Shown here one piece after another: positions 46,348 to 57,893 of a stretch of 64,000 nt of DNA. Each line of letters starts with the position of its first letter. The first letter of the stretch is position 1. The DNA comes from Haemonchus contortus. Taxonomy: Eukaryota; Nematoda; Chromadorea; Rhabditida; Trichostrongylidae. Location of the stretch: positions 2,322,061 through 2,386,060 of the forward strand of contig LS997566.1 of assembly GCA_000469685.2 (NCBI GenBank), read 5' to 3'. The translations under genes were made by a program, and so were the position numbers. The notes beneath the pieces were generated by a model. The model was not told the origin of the DNA. It was given only the letters and a program-made list of their open reading frames with translations, and ran no database searches.

Positions 46348-47400
46348 CATTTAAAGTGTAAAAAATAAAGCAAATTACGCCCGAACGGTGAAACAGGTAA
46401 ATACTCTTTCGAAATCCTATCGTCTCGACCTACCGAGCTCCAAGGGTTCTTGTGATTTGACTCAAAAAGAAACAGACACTTTACAAAGTTATAAAATCAT
46501 ATGGCCGTCATTAGATGATAGAAAACTTGTCTCATCCCCTCTACCACTGCAATGGAATAATCTGAGGAGTGCAAAAAGCTCTAGACATCATGAGACTTCC
46601 AATCAAATCAGATGGATATTCTCGCTAAGTTCGAGCTTCTTAGTACGTGATCATCCTCTTAATGCTTGTAACCCTAAATAAATCGTAGTCTTCCATGAAT
46701 GACTGGAAATCTTAAGACGCCAATTTCATTTTTGCTCTAAGATAAGAAGCATACGCGCTTCACGGCCCAACGACAATTCGATTACTGTGAGAGGAATGTT
46801 GCCAGCAATTAGACAACTTGCCATCCTTAGCGCAGCAAAAGTATGAGATTTGGCGGCTAAAGAACTTCTGATTGCTACTTTTGATAATCGTCACCAAATT
46901 TCCTTTGAAGGGTTTAGTTGAAGAAAAAGACAGGAGGTCATAGGCAGGACCGAAATCTGCGACGAAAGTGAACGGAACGGGAAGATGTTCTTGTCCAAAC
47001 TACGAAGCTTTATCCCAGCCAACTTCTTAAATGTGTGTGGGCGAGCATGGTTATTAGGAAAGGACCTGCTGAGCTGTTTTTACTTCCATTTTTCCCACTA
47101 CTTTTTACCCTTCTTTTGCATTTATGCACCGATCGCTCTTAAGGCAATACCATCCATTGAATCGTTCCTCTGACGTTCCACCATCTGATTAGCCGGAACG
47201 ATTGTCGGGACTGAGCAGCCATTCGAAACTGAGCTGCGTTTGGCAACACGAATGAGGTACAGTATATTGTTACTCTTTACAACATCAATCAAGGGAGCTG
47301 GCCAGTCGTTCGATTATGAAAACTTGCAGACATTATAATTAATATAAGGATACTTCATAACTTTCGAGGCAGTTCACTGATTAATTTTCCAATCGGCGGC
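46348..47400. other. unassigned stretch
   Basis: Frames at 46388-46681 and 46985-47173 (plus) lack motifs. No feature supported. Confidence 0.4.
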
Positions 47401-47403
47401 TCA

Positions 47404-47643
47404 CAAGAATTGAAATTCTGAAGAGAAGAGTCGGTAAAAAAGAGCAAAAGTTTCCACTATAATCAATATACCACTATATCGAACGCAGTAAAGTTTGTCA
47501 ACAAGCCTTAGGGTAGTCTCTGTTGTGACCATACCAAAAGACGACAGTTGCTTATAGAAGACGATGACATTGACGAAAATTGAGTTGCTTATATAGGCGA
47601 TGCAGAAGATGCTTAGTAGTATATAAATATCCCACTGACGCAA
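47404..47643 (-). other. possible exon fragment of a multi-pass membrane protein
   Basis: The minus-strand frame has two hydrophobic helices, ILLSIFCIAYISNSIFVNVI and YSGILIIVETFALFYRLF, joined by a polar loop. It could end at a donor-like CTTGTGAGC near 47404. The pattern suits part of a nematode seven-pass receptor, but the frame has no ATG start, no family motif I can name and no confirmed neighbouring exon. It may equally be a chance frame or a pseudogene piece. The frame at 48139-48435 on the same strand (with NLHLHCDEHFRCLLKA) could belong to the same gene. Confidence 0.2.
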
Positions 47644-48769
47644 AGCTACTTCAGGTAAGCTTTCTCGATTATTGCGTGCCGACCAGTTAATCTGTTTGGT
47701 CGACTACCGTTTCACCTACGTGGTCTCCATCGGTCCTGAGCATAGCCTCTGTTAGGGGCAATTACTGGTACGGTTAAGTTTTTCTGGAAATGAAGAAGCA
47801 GTTTTCGGGGTATGGTAGAGATGTGAATCATGTTCACCCTACTGATGTTTGATGAGCTACTACTTGGGCGCTGCTCTTGACCACTGACACTTTTTCGGGA
47901 TTACTTGCGAAATATCATTGCGGTTATTTTGGCTCTATTGTTTTTGCCCTTTTCAGTGACTGTTCCAAAATTTCAGTTCTTTCATAGCGGCCGAATGGGG
48001 ACAAAATAAGTGTGAGATTGTCTCAACAGATATAATAAAATGCAGTGTATCTTTCATCAGTTTCATTCGAGTAACTAGGTTGTTACCTAAAAATGACGTT
48101 CCCGAGAACCTTAGTACGTTATTTGGGTGACAACATCTTCACAAAATTTTGTTTTTCGATAGGTCAATCAGCAGGTGAAATGTTAGAAGAGTGATTTGAT
48201 GGAAAAAGGAGTTATAGGAAGAAGTGACATAGAAATTCGCAAAGCAACGAGAAAGTCCTTCAGCACGGATGTGCTTGTTGCTATCGGTTTTGGAAAGATG
48301 AATGGCCAGGGTAGTCCCCGAGCAGCTAGCCTTTAATAAGCATCGGAAATGTTCATCACAATGCAGATGAAGGTTGAATGTGATGGATTTTTTGGTTGTA
48401 CTTCCAATCGAAATTGCTTCGGAAGACCAACACACGGAATTCGATCAGCTAAGTAATTTCCACTTGTCATTACGCCGTCCGAATGTCATTTACTCAAAGT
48501 CTAGCAATAGATTCGGTGAGTAAGAGTGATCAGCAGTTGAACATATACGTATCGAGTCTTTTTACCCTTATCTATAATGAGCATCAAACAAAACGAGGTA
48601 GAAACTCTTGGGAACGGTCCTATACTTCGAACAATTTAGTCCCTCACTTCTCAAAAATTATTTGTCTGGGTCAAGGCTTAAGCAATTAACATGCACCCGA
48701 ATCAACTGTCCATTGCATGGATGTAAGGTGCACCTCAGATATACTTTAATCTTATTATGGCCTTTATTT
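47644..48769. other. unassigned stretch
   Basis: Apart from the minus-strand frame at 48139-48435 mentioned with the preceding entry, nothing is supported. Confidence 0.4.
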
Positions 48770-48990
48770 TTCCGAGACGTAGGTCGTGTAGTGGCAAGTG
48801 GGGCATCATCACACGCGTATGATCATGGGTTCGAATCTCAGATAAATATCCACCTAAATCACCACGCCTTCCATAGTCCGTGGTCTGTTGATTGGGATTC
48901 GTCCGGGAGAATAAAAGCACTAACCTGTACATCGGCTGGCCCTAGCAAGTCATTATATAAGGCGTAATACACATTCATTAGCCCCTATGT
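48770..48990 (+). mobile_element. tRNA-headed SINE (family S1, copy b)
   Basis: Best preserved head of the family: GTCGTGTAGTGGCAAGTGGG (A-box region) and GGGTTCGAATCTC (48827-48839, B box). The body GATTCGTCCGGGAGAATAAA, CATCGGCTGGCC and ATTCATTAGCCCCTATG matches copies at 18.04 and 55.07 kb. Pol III boxes about 40 bp apart indicate origin from a tRNA. Confidence 0.75.
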
Positions 48991-49034
48991 TTATGGATGG
49001 AAGTCGACTGCGGGGGCGCATCGCACGCCTGAAG

Positions 49035-49130
49035 ACTTTTTCCTTTACCAGTCGGGCCGCCCAGCTAACGCCGGGCTTCCCTCCTTCTTGCGGGTTCGCC
49101 CGGCTACGCCGGGCGTTCCTCCTTGTGAGA
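49035..49130 (+). repeat. GC-rich imperfect tandem hairpin repeat
   Basis: Two near-copies of GCCCAGCTAACGCCGGGC / GCCCGGCTACGCCGGGC, each followed by TTCCTCC-like sequence and CTTGTG or CTTCTTG. Each GCCCGGC..GCCGGGC is itself a hairpin. Confidence 0.7.
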
Positions 49131-49339
49131 AATTTGCTATGCGTAAATAACACTTCGGATTCTTTTTCTTTGAAAGCTCTACACCCTCATATAAGCTTCG
49201 AATTAAGAGTGATTTTTTCTGTAAGCCATCTTCGCTGTGTCCGAATGGAACATCGCATAATATCACAAAGGCGCTTATTCAAAGAAAAAAAAGTATTCAG
49301 AGGACTTCATCGCGGCTGATTCTACTCTGTTAGCTACCA
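49131..49339. other. unassigned spacer
   Basis: No supported feature between the hairpin repeat and the type A array. Confidence 0.4.
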
Positions 49340-50466
49340 TCAATGTTCCCAGCCAACTCCCTGTGCCTCCAAGTTTCAACGGTCTGGCTCCGAACTAACG
49401 GTATCCATTCACACCCAGCCCTTTGGGATGGAATTTAGTCTTGCATCCTATCATCAGTGTTCATATCCTACCTCTTGTATTCCTACCGAGTTTAGTCGCT
49501 CTAGGTCCATTTTGACATTTCTCTGCAAGCCTCGCCCGTGGAGGAGTTATGATTTTCCGCTCGAACCCCACCCATTGTGGACGGAGTCCGGTCCTGCCAC
49601 CCAGCATAAGTGTTCCCATCCCGCCGCCTGTGCTCATGCCAAATTTGAACTTTCTAGGTTCACAGGGACAGGAGTTATGAATTTCTGCCCAAACCTCGCC
49701 CCTTGTGGGCGGAGTCCGGTTTTGCCACCCACCATAATTGTTACCATCCTGCCGCCTGTACTCTTACCAAATTTGAACGCTCTAGGTCCACGGGGACTGC
49801 AGTTATGATTTTCCGCACAAACTCCGCCCCCTGTAGGTGGAGTCCGGCCCCGCCACCCAATATGAGTGTTCTCATCATGCCGCCTATTCTCCTACCAAAG
49901 TTGAATGCTCTAGGTCCAAGTTTAAGTCTTTCACACAAACTCCGCCCCTTGTGGGCGGAGCTCGATCCTGCTACCCATTATAAGCGTTCCCATCCTATCT
50001 TGGGTACACCTACCAAATTTGGACGCTCTAAGTCCACGGGAGCTGCAGTTATGATTTTCCGCACAAACCCCGCCCCCTGTGGGTGGAGTCCGGCCCCGCC
50101 ATCCACCATGAGTGTTCTCATGCTGCAGCCTACACTCCTACCAAATTTGAGCGCTTTAGGTCCACAGGGACAGGAGTCATGAATTTTTGCCCAAACCCCG
50201 CCCATTGTGGGCGGAGCGCAATCCTGCCACCCATTATAAGCGTTCCCATCCTATCTTAGGTACTCCTACCGAGTTTGAGCGCTTTAGGTTCTCGGGGACA
50301 GAAGTTATGACTGTCCGCTCACACACTTATTTCGCACAAACCCCGCCCCCTGTGGGCGGAGTCCGGTCGCGCCACCCACCATTAGTGTTCCTATCCTGCC
50401 GCCTGTACTCCTACCAAATTTGAACTCTTTAGGTCAGCGGGAACCGGAGTTATGAATTTCCGGTCA
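49340..50466 (+). repeat. modular GC-rich repeat, type A array (about 8-9 units of 127-131 bp)
   Basis: GTTATGAATTTC/GTTATGATTTTC anchors recur near 49546, 49675, 49802, 50047, 50178, 50305 and 50450, with one degenerate unit near 49920 and diverged units at the left end. Each unit carries a CCGCCCC..GTGGGCGG hairpin, GAGTCCGGTCCTGCCACCCA, GTGTTCCCATCCTGCCGCCT, and CTACCAAATTTGAACGCTCT AGGTCCA. Open frames on both strands (49428-50423) arise only because a unit length near a multiple of 3 keeps frames open. Confidence 0.92.
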
Positions 50467-50545
50467 AACACACACACACACACACGCACAGACAGACAAA
50501 CCAACAGACACACTTATGGTTAGCGCGTTATATATAGTAGGATTT
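50467..50545 (+). repeat. AC/GACA microsatellite tail of the type A array
   Basis: CAAACACACACACACAC, then GACAGACAAACC and GCGTTATATATAGTAGGA. The GACA then GCG(C)TT(A)TATATA order is also the 3' end of the type C modules at 54.9, 57.9 and 58.6 kb. Confidence 0.85.
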
Positions 50546-52739
50546 CCCGAGCCTGCTTCAATAATACGCCATAGTTCAACAGGTCTAGATGGATCAGATT
50601 AGCGGCCAACGATGTTATTCAAACCGAAGGCCTGGAATAGGTTTTACCTACGAATTCAATTTCAGCTAAGTGTGCTTGGACGTCAATTTACCGTAAATTT
50701 TCAAAGTACTTATCCCAGAGCCAGATGATCCGAATGAAGGCAGATGACGATCGCGCTTTACTCTGGCGGAATGAAGCTGTTTATGGTAAAAGGCGTACGT
50801 CCCATTCCAGAGGAGAACTTCAACTTTCGATGAGGGGTTTTCTTTTTCCATTACCAAATTGCATTAGGTGCGCCATGCCTTGGTAGAAGAAGTTCGAAGT
50901 GCTCGCTGTTTATCTAATACGTTGGCAGTACGAAGCTGTAAGTGGCTTGTTGCCGTCTATCTTTTTTGTTCCATTTACTGAAGCACTCCTTTGACGGTAT
51001 TTTTCCCTTCATAAATTAATATGGTCAAAAACCAGTCGGCTCGAGCTGAAGGGCAGTGAATAACTTTAAACTTTATGAAATAGTTGCCGAATGCATGGCA
51101 GGTATCGGATGGTTTACCAACGTGAAACCTCAAATCCACGATCGAAGGATGTTCGGAGTTAGATACATACGTCTTGCAACAAAAATAGCCATTTGGGGTA
51201 CTACGGCAGATTAACGCTCAATCAAGTCGATGAAAACACGTTCTCGAAATAGCTCATACCTGCGTATTTAATTTCATTTGAGTAACGCTCCAAAGTTAAA
51301 AATATCGCAATTTTTTTTCTACTCACCGGCCGGATAAACGATTATGACGGCTAAGCCTATCGCTGGCAAAATCGAGTAACAAGTATCCGTAACAGGCAAG
51401 AAAGCCAGGGGTTTTGTAAGAATTTCGCCTTTTTATCCGGATTGAGCGAAATTTTCTTGCAAACGCTACAGTTTTGGACAAATTGTGCTGGATAGCTTAA
51501 TTATGGGAGTTTCAAAAAACTTGAAGCTATTAATTGTCTTGCGAAGGCGAAAATATCGTCGAGTATCACTCTGAGTCTCTTTCAAGCCAGATTGAATTGC
51601 AATCTATTCGACCATTTCCCTTACCGTCAGCCGCTATCAACTTTTTCCCTAAGCTGTACATCTCATTGAGCGAGAAGAAGCTCTTCTGAAGCTCTTTTGA
51701 AAAGCAATGCGGTCTCGTACTTGTCTGCTAAAATTTCATGATTTCCTATTTGCATGTGAAGCAACCAACACAACTGTATTGGTATGAGCCAAGATCGTCA
51801 CCATAGCCTGTCAACTCGTACTGAGCTCGTTGGTAGAGTGAGCATTGAGCGAAAGAATTTCTGTCGAGATTCGACGATCTCATTTAATCGAATGAATGCG
51901 GTTCACGGGAGTGGTATGAAACTTCCGCCGAAGCAAGGAACTTGTCTATGCTGAAGGCGTGAGCATTGACTAGTGTTGAAAAAAGGGGCTCTGTATACTT
52001 CTGCTTAACAAACTCCGGTTTTTTCCACGTGCACGAATCTGATTCCTTTGCTGTTGAACGAAACCCAACTTCGATTAGAACACTGCACATTAGCATACCA
52101 TCGCGAGAGTGGGCGACCCCTAAAGAGCGACGCAGTAGCCTCTCACGAGCACCCTTCTCTAGAGCTCCGACATCAGTATCCGAGAGGGGGTGACGTCGTT
52201 GCAATCAATGCAATCGCGGAACTATCGAATTTGAAGCTCTTTGCACTGACTTATTCTATTCTTTGACTGATCTTTCTGGAACATGCCCTCGCATTCGACT
52301 TTTAGTAAGAAATGTGACGGCTTTGGGTTACGTCGCGTATCCATTCTATACTACGACTTGAGGAAGCCGGCCAGTGTACGAGTTTCCATTGTCCCAGATA
52401 AGTCCGGCATCAATTGACCGACTTTGAAAAAATAGAATTTTTGATTTTCTTCGGTTCGTATCTTTTTGAGATTTGATCCGTCTGAAAAAAGTGTCGCCGC
52501 AATGAAATTTGGTCTACCACGCAGTAGCCCTTATGCCATTGATATATTCGAGAACCCTATCTACCCTTCGTACCATGGTTATTTGAATTTTTCATTACTT
52601 TTCATCAAAGCGATATTAACAGAACCCATTCAACCCCATAAATAGAATGGAAATGACGAATGCAGCAAGTCAGAGCTTGAGTCCTCTTTTTTTCTGGATA
52701 GAGGAGGGGATTGAGAGGATGGGGGCTTAGAGGAGAAAA
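50546..52739. other. unassigned stretch
   Basis: No gene supported. Opposing frames at 51884-52204 (minus, 106 codons) and 51966-52266 (plus) have no motif. Confidence 0.4.
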
Positions 52740-52880
52740 AGAAGTAGGAGTCAAGGAATTTCCACCCTAAATCCGTCAAGTGCTTTACTCTAGATAAGGC
52801 GACGTTAAGAAGTCCATAAAAAAGTAAGCCTCTTCCGGAAGTTGAACTGTACACTCCGCTGTGCCTTAAAGAGAAGCACA
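52740..52880 (-). pseudogene. Helitron/Pif1-type helicase, motif VI fragment
   Basis: The minus-strand frame reads SGVYSSTSGRGLLFYGLLN, VALSRVKHLTDLG. Pif1-like helicases of Helitrons have GVYLP.PVFSHGQLYVALSRV at this place; VALSRV is helicase motif VI. Helitrons are rolling-circle transposons whose Rep-helicase unwinds DNA. Only this C-terminal piece is recognisable; no Rep domain or Helitron end was found. A cellular Pif1 exon is less likely because the frame decays on both sides. Confidence 0.5.
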
Positions 52881-53639
52881 TTAAAGGGCACGACAAGATG
52901 AATTGCTCCCCTCCCATTGCAAAGTATGTAAAACGAAGCCTCTTACTTGTACAAGTGATGTACTTGCCTCCGGAAAGTTTCGTGATAGTTTCTAAGAGTA
53001 TCTGTCGGTGAATATGGCAGATTCAGGATTAAGTCCCATTCCTTACTTGGCTTTGGTTGGTTGTTCCGAAAAGTTCATCGAAATCGCATGTTCTAATTGT
53101 ATCGATAGAAAAGAAGCCGAGAAACAATCCACAATAATTATGCATCAAAATAATATATGAATCTTCAACAAAGTCTCGAAACAAAGTCAAAGAGTGTCTT
53201 TGCAGAAGCTGATAGAGTTTGATATTCGATGCCAATGTAACGGATCTGTGTAACGGAGCAATGCGATTGACGCGGATGCTTTGTCGCTACGGTTCCGGTG
53301 GTCTATAAAAGACAGTTGATGCTATAACTTTGCCTGAACTGAAGGGTGAGCATGAACTGAACCCGATTAGGGAACCACTGCCCTCTTTCGAGTGATCAAA
53401 TAACCGGTGGATCGCGTTCTTCAAAACTTGAACGCTCCAGTCGTCCTCCACTGATATGAAACCGTGGAGATGGTTCCTTGCAAAAGAAGCGCTTGCCTGA
53501 TTTGCACGCACCATGCATAAAGTTTCATGAAATACGGGAAATTGACGATGAGCATTATGAACGGGTCAAACAGATGATTTTTTTTGTTCGTATTGTTAGC
53601 CTCTGCCCATGGTTCCCAGTGTGTAAGTCTCTTTGAAGC
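52881..53639. other. unassigned stretch
   Basis: Small minus-strand frames at 53029-53235 and 53287-53514 lack motifs. Confidence 0.4.
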
Positions 53640-53815
53640 AAATTTTGAGCTTTTTCTTATAGCACCGCCGCTGAGTGTTATAGCCCCGTGAGCGGGCTTC
53701 CCTTGAGCTTATACGTGCTCCGTTCTTATTGCTCGGAGTCCAAGCCACCCCAAAGTTGATCCGACTTCTTTGGGTTACACAGAATTTTGAAACAGACAGA
53801 CAGACAGAAACAATT
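53640..53815 (+). repeat. modular repeat, degenerate 3' end of a type C module
   Basis: GCCCCGTGAGCGGGC, GTCCAAGCCACCCCAAAGTT-like spacer, GATCCGACTTCTTTGGG, then CAGACAGACAGACAG. Matches the end of type C modules but without the TATATA tip. Confidence 0.6.
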
Positions 53816-54384
53816 CTCTGTATACCGATGGGCTGTGCATGCTAACCATAAGTCGCGCAGCATATGCATGCCCATGAAGGCTCATCTACGATGGAGTCAA
53901 TCAGCGGGATGTTGGATCATTGGAATAAGAGAGTTCTATCTAGATTAGAACACTGAACCGCCCTGAGGGTATTTTGCTCGATATATTTCATTTAAGCAGA
54001 ATTGTCAACGGCCGTAGCCTCGTCCACCTCAGTGTAGACACTTTCCACGATAAAAGTTTGACCACTCTCATTTTTCTTCTGCATTTCAGAAAGTTTATAA
54101 CTGATTTGTAAATTTTCGATCTGAGCCCCGCTCACTTCAAGGATTTGCCCACATTTGTTCCCCTCTTTTTTCGCGCTCTGGAATGTTTCTGAACACAGTC
54201 ATGGTTTTTGATCTTAGTCCAGTTCACCCAAGTCCAAGTGCAGTATCCCATCCACTTTGGAAACCTTTGGAACCTCGTTTTCCTTCTATTGCCTTCAACC
54301 ATCTTTCACCCGCATCTCGAAACTCGAAACGTTTTTGGAGAGAGTTATGAAAATTTCAAAGAAACACCTAACATTCGAATGAAC
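53816..54384 (+). repeat. modular repeat, D module and type B units (copy 1)
   Basis: The D module (about 53830-54010) has CATGCTAACCATAAGTCGCG, GCGGGATGTTGGATCATTGG, AGAACACTGAACCGCC and CTCGATATATTT. It is followed by about two decayed type B units (GATCTGAGCCCCGCTCACTT, GATTTGCCCACATTTGTTCC). Order and sequence repeat at 56.48-57.41 kb. The frame at 54208-54432 is contained in the repeat and is not a gene. Confidence 0.75.
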
Positions 54385-54930
54385 GACGCACTCATTGTGG
54401 GCGCAGCTTTGATATGCTTACGCATGATGTAAAGTATTGTTACAATCTTGGCTGCACAGCTTGTAAAGTGAACCACAACAAACTGTTTACGTATGCTCAG
54501 CACGCATAAGGCCTTGCTTAGTTTCTTTATTTTTTCCTGCCCTCTACGCTTCCGTTGAATCGAGTTATAACATTATGTGGCAAGAACCGCCCACTGCATG
54601 AACGCTCCGCCCACTGCCACCGGTTCATTTCACTTGTTGAACCATCCCCCACTTTTGCCCATTTTTTCTCGGCGTCTGAGTTGTTGTAGAACCAAATAAG
54701 CTAGCCAAGCCCAGCCCACAGCACCGCCCACTCCCGCGCATGCTCCGCCCCTGTTGGCGGAGCTCCGCTGAGCTCACGTGTGGTTTTTTTGGTTTTTCTC
54801 TATGCCCAACCCATCCCCCACACTTGACTCGACTTCTGCAGGTGCTTCTTCGAGTAATATCGAATTTCCGTGCAAACAGACAGAGAGACAGACAGACAGA
54901 CAGGCAGACAGACGCGAGCGCTTCATATAC
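54385..54930 (+). repeat. modular repeat, type C module (copy 1) with GACA tail
   Basis: CTCATTGTGGGCGCAGCTTT, CTCAGCACGCATAAGGCCTT, GAACCGCCCACTGCATGAAC, GCATGCTCCGCCCCTGTTGG, CGGAGCTCCGCTGAGCTCAC, then CGAATTTCCGTGCAAACAGA and a GACA tract (54876-54916) with GCGCTTCATATA. The sequence right after it, CAGGGTGTCCCAAGATTATG, looks like a lone mariner-type end. Confidence 0.85.
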
Positions 54931-55064
54931 AGGGTGTCCCAAGATTATGGGCGCTGATTCGTGGCAATATAAGAGAAGAAAGTCTTCTGGCGTTAATCAA
55001 TCTCGTTTGAGGGATGCGCCCCGCAATCGACTTCTACTCAGAATCGCAGTGGCGTGATGAATGC
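54931..55064. other. spacer with lone transposon-like end
   Basis: TACAGGGTGTCCCAAGAT at the left is a common Tc1/mariner terminal sequence, but no inverted partner was found. Confidence 0.35.
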
Positions 55065-55290
55065 GTATGTGGACTATACGATGACTCTCGATGGCCAGCC
55101 GATGCAAAAGTCACTGCTTTTATCCTCCCAGACCAAACTCGTACCAATTAACCTATCCCGGAGGAATGGAAGGCTTTGTTGGCCAAAACGGATATCAATC
55201 GAATCGGCGAACCTGTGAGAGAACCTGCGGCCGTGCGTGTCATATAGTGCGCCGCCTGCCACTACACCATTTTCGCCTTCATGGCAACGT
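55065..55290 (-). mobile_element. tRNA-headed SINE (family S1, copy c)
   Basis: Minus strand: GTGTAGTGGCAGGCGGCGCA (A-box region), a weakened B box, then GGGATAGGTTAATTGGTACG, GGATAAAAGCAGTGAC, GCATCGGCTGGCC and ACATACGCATTCATC. Opposing frames at 55074-55333 are shadows of the SINE. Confidence 0.75.
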
Positions 55291-56480
55291 ATTCGAAGCT
55301 TATCAGCTGAGAATAACAATGGAATACATATGAACGTTCGCTAACATTATGTGCTACAATATGCTTCAATCATGCACAATCACATTTCAAAATATCCCCC
55401 ATGAGCGCGGGTAGAGGCCCACAGTTCGCTCTTGGACTCCTTGCATGTTGCACGCAGGTATTCTTCTCCAATTCTCCCTAGCCTTGATCTTGCTTTTTAG
55501 GGCTCCAAAATGGGACTCAAACCCGACAGGTCCTCTTCTGATCAGGAACCACACGGAGGACTGAAATGAGTTAAAATCTGGAAAGGCAGGATGGTCATTC
55601 CTCACTACTAGTGAAGTCGGGCAGCTGGCGTCGGCAAAGCTTGCGGGCGAGTTTGCATTTGTGGGCTGAAGACCCGTCTCGTTGAAAGGAGTACGAGCTG
55701 TTTCAGTAAGCGGATCAGGATCAGTGTTTCGTTATGTCCATCAAGACACCCCTTGAGTACATATATTTGACAATTTTCACGCCGGTCCCGACGGAAGCAC
55801 GGCGCGTTTTAGCCTTGCCCGTGACTCATTCGAAAACACCATTTCGCTGTTCTTATAGCAACCTTTTTGTGAGAGATTGCACGTTCGATATTCCTAGCAA
55901 GAAGGTGATCGTTTGTCTGCTGGAGAACTTTTTTTTTTGCAAATTTTTTTTAGTTAGAGAGAAAGATGAAGGGCTGCTAGCGACGTTCTGCATTTTTGGC
56001 ACTACATTGCCTGTTGATTCTGGAAATGAAGCGACATCTCTGCATACCATAGGAACAGTAATGAAGCTTTCACTTGACAATCCGTTCCACTGGCAACACC
56101 GGTAATTCCTGTTCCTTTCTGTATTTTTGATGGGTCACCCAGAATCTTTGTCGACTCGCGAACGGACCATTTTCATCGCCCTTTCTTTAAAAACACTGAC
56201 CCTTCAACGGATATTGTAGGGTTCCCAAGAAATATAATGATACCTCCCGCCTCTCGCATGCCAGTGATTGCAACTGGCATTGAATGAGCCTCTGCTATCT
56301 AAAAGATAATGGCAGTTTCACTTCAGTAACCATGCATATTGCAAGTGACCTACTTGTACAACTAACTAACAGCGGGTGAGGTGAATTTGATAAACTACTT
56401 TTACCTTGTAGGTTTCTAAATTTTGTCACCCTTAATGGTAAGGATTGCCACTCTTGATGATGATTTCATAGGTAATGACT
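55291..56480. other. unassigned stretch
   Basis: The plus-strand frame 55734-56105 (123 codons) has no motif I recognise and is not called. Confidence 0.4.
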
Positions 56481-57415
56481 TCATATATATCATACCAGTT
56501 TGGCTATGCACGCTAACGCGCGCAGTATATGTCGACGGGCACTTATCCACGATGAAGTCTTTCAGCGGAATGTTGGATAATCAGAATAAGATAGTTCTCC
56601 CTAGATTCGAACGCTGAACTGCTGAGAGCATCACGCTCGATATATTTGAGCACAGTTGTTAGTGGTTGATCATAGCTCCGTCCACCCTAGTGCGAACCCT
56701 TCCCGCGGTAAACTTGACCACCCTTCTTTTGACTGCTCCAAACCACTTTTTCCGCATTCCAGAAAGTTTTTGAAGCGATGAATTTTTGGTCTTGGCCCCG
56801 CTTTCCTGTGCCAGCTCCGCCCACTTCGAGGACTGCATTTATTCCATTACCTCTATCCACTTTTTTCCCGTATTCTAGGACGTTTCTGAATAAAGTTATG
56901 AATTTTTGATCTGAGCCCAGCCCACTTTGGTGCCAACCCCGCTCACTTCGAGGATTTGACCACATTTGTTCCATTACCTCTTACCACTCTTTCCAAGCGT
57001 CCTAGGACGATTCTGAACAGAGTTATGAAATTTTGATTTAAGCTCCGCCCACTTTAGTGCCAACCCCGCCCACTTCCGAGATTTGATCACATTTGTTCTT
57101 TTACACCTTGATACCTTTTCGCCGCATCCCAGAACGTTTCTGAATAGAGTTAAGAATTTTGATCTAAGCCCCGCCCACTTTGGTGCCAACCCCGCCCTAT
57201 TTCGGGATTCGACCACATTTGTTCTTTTACACCTTGACACCTTTTTGCCGCATCCCAGAGCGTTTCTCAATAGAGTTATGAATTTTTGATCTAAGCCCCG
57301 CCCACTTTGGTGCCAACCCCGCCCACCTTCGGGATTTCACCACATTTGTCCCATAACCTCTGACCACTTTTTTCCCGCATTCTATAACTTTTCCGAACGA
57401 AGTTACACTCATTTC
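56481..57415 (+). repeat. modular repeat, D module and type B array (copy 2, 5-6 units of about 126 bp)
   Basis: The D module (about 56500-56690) is followed by tandem type B units. Anchors GAGTTATGAATTTTTGATCT recur roughly every 126 bp from about 56770 to 57290. Each unit has AAGCCCCGCCCACTTTGGTG, CCAACCCCGCCCAC, GGGATTTGACCACATTTGTT and a TTTTCCCGCATTC..ACGTTTCTGAA stretch. The minus-strand frames here are artefacts of the repeat. Confidence 0.9.
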
Positions 57416-57861
57416 TGAAAAGAAGTTTTCACCTCAACGCGCGCCCCGCCCCTCGTGGGCGGGGCTTCGCTATACTTATGCATGCTCAGCACGCATAAGG
57501 CCTTGCCACCTCTTTTTATTTTTTTCCTGGCCTCGACGCCTTCGTTACATCGAATTATGAATCTCCGTGGAAAGTACCGCCCAATGCGAGAACGCTTCGC
57601 CCACCGCCGGTAAGCTTCTTTTATTTTGATTGTTGACCCATCCCTCAGCTTTACACATTTTTTCCCGGTGTCTGAAATGTTAAGAGACCGAATAAGAAGA
57701 ATTCGCTCATGACCCCACCCAATTCCGGCGCATGCCCCGCCCCTTGGGGGCGGAGCTCCGCTGGGCTCACATGTGCTCTGTTGCACTTACCCTATGCTCA
57801 TCCTATTCCGAACTTGACCGGACTTCTCCAGGCGTTTCTTTACGTTATATCGAATTTCCGT

Positions 57862-57893
<32 letters not shown>

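Noticed and set aside
49428..50423. Open frames of up to 159 codons with Pro-rich repeats
   Set aside because: They follow the type A tandem repeat in several frames and both strands; unit length keeps frames open by chance.
54931..54955. Mariner element starting CAGGGTGTCCC
   Set aside because: Only one end is present; no inverted partner or transposase found nearby.
56687..57412. Minus-strand open frames over the type B array
   Set aside because: Products of the tandem repeat, repeated in register with the units, with no independent coding evidence.
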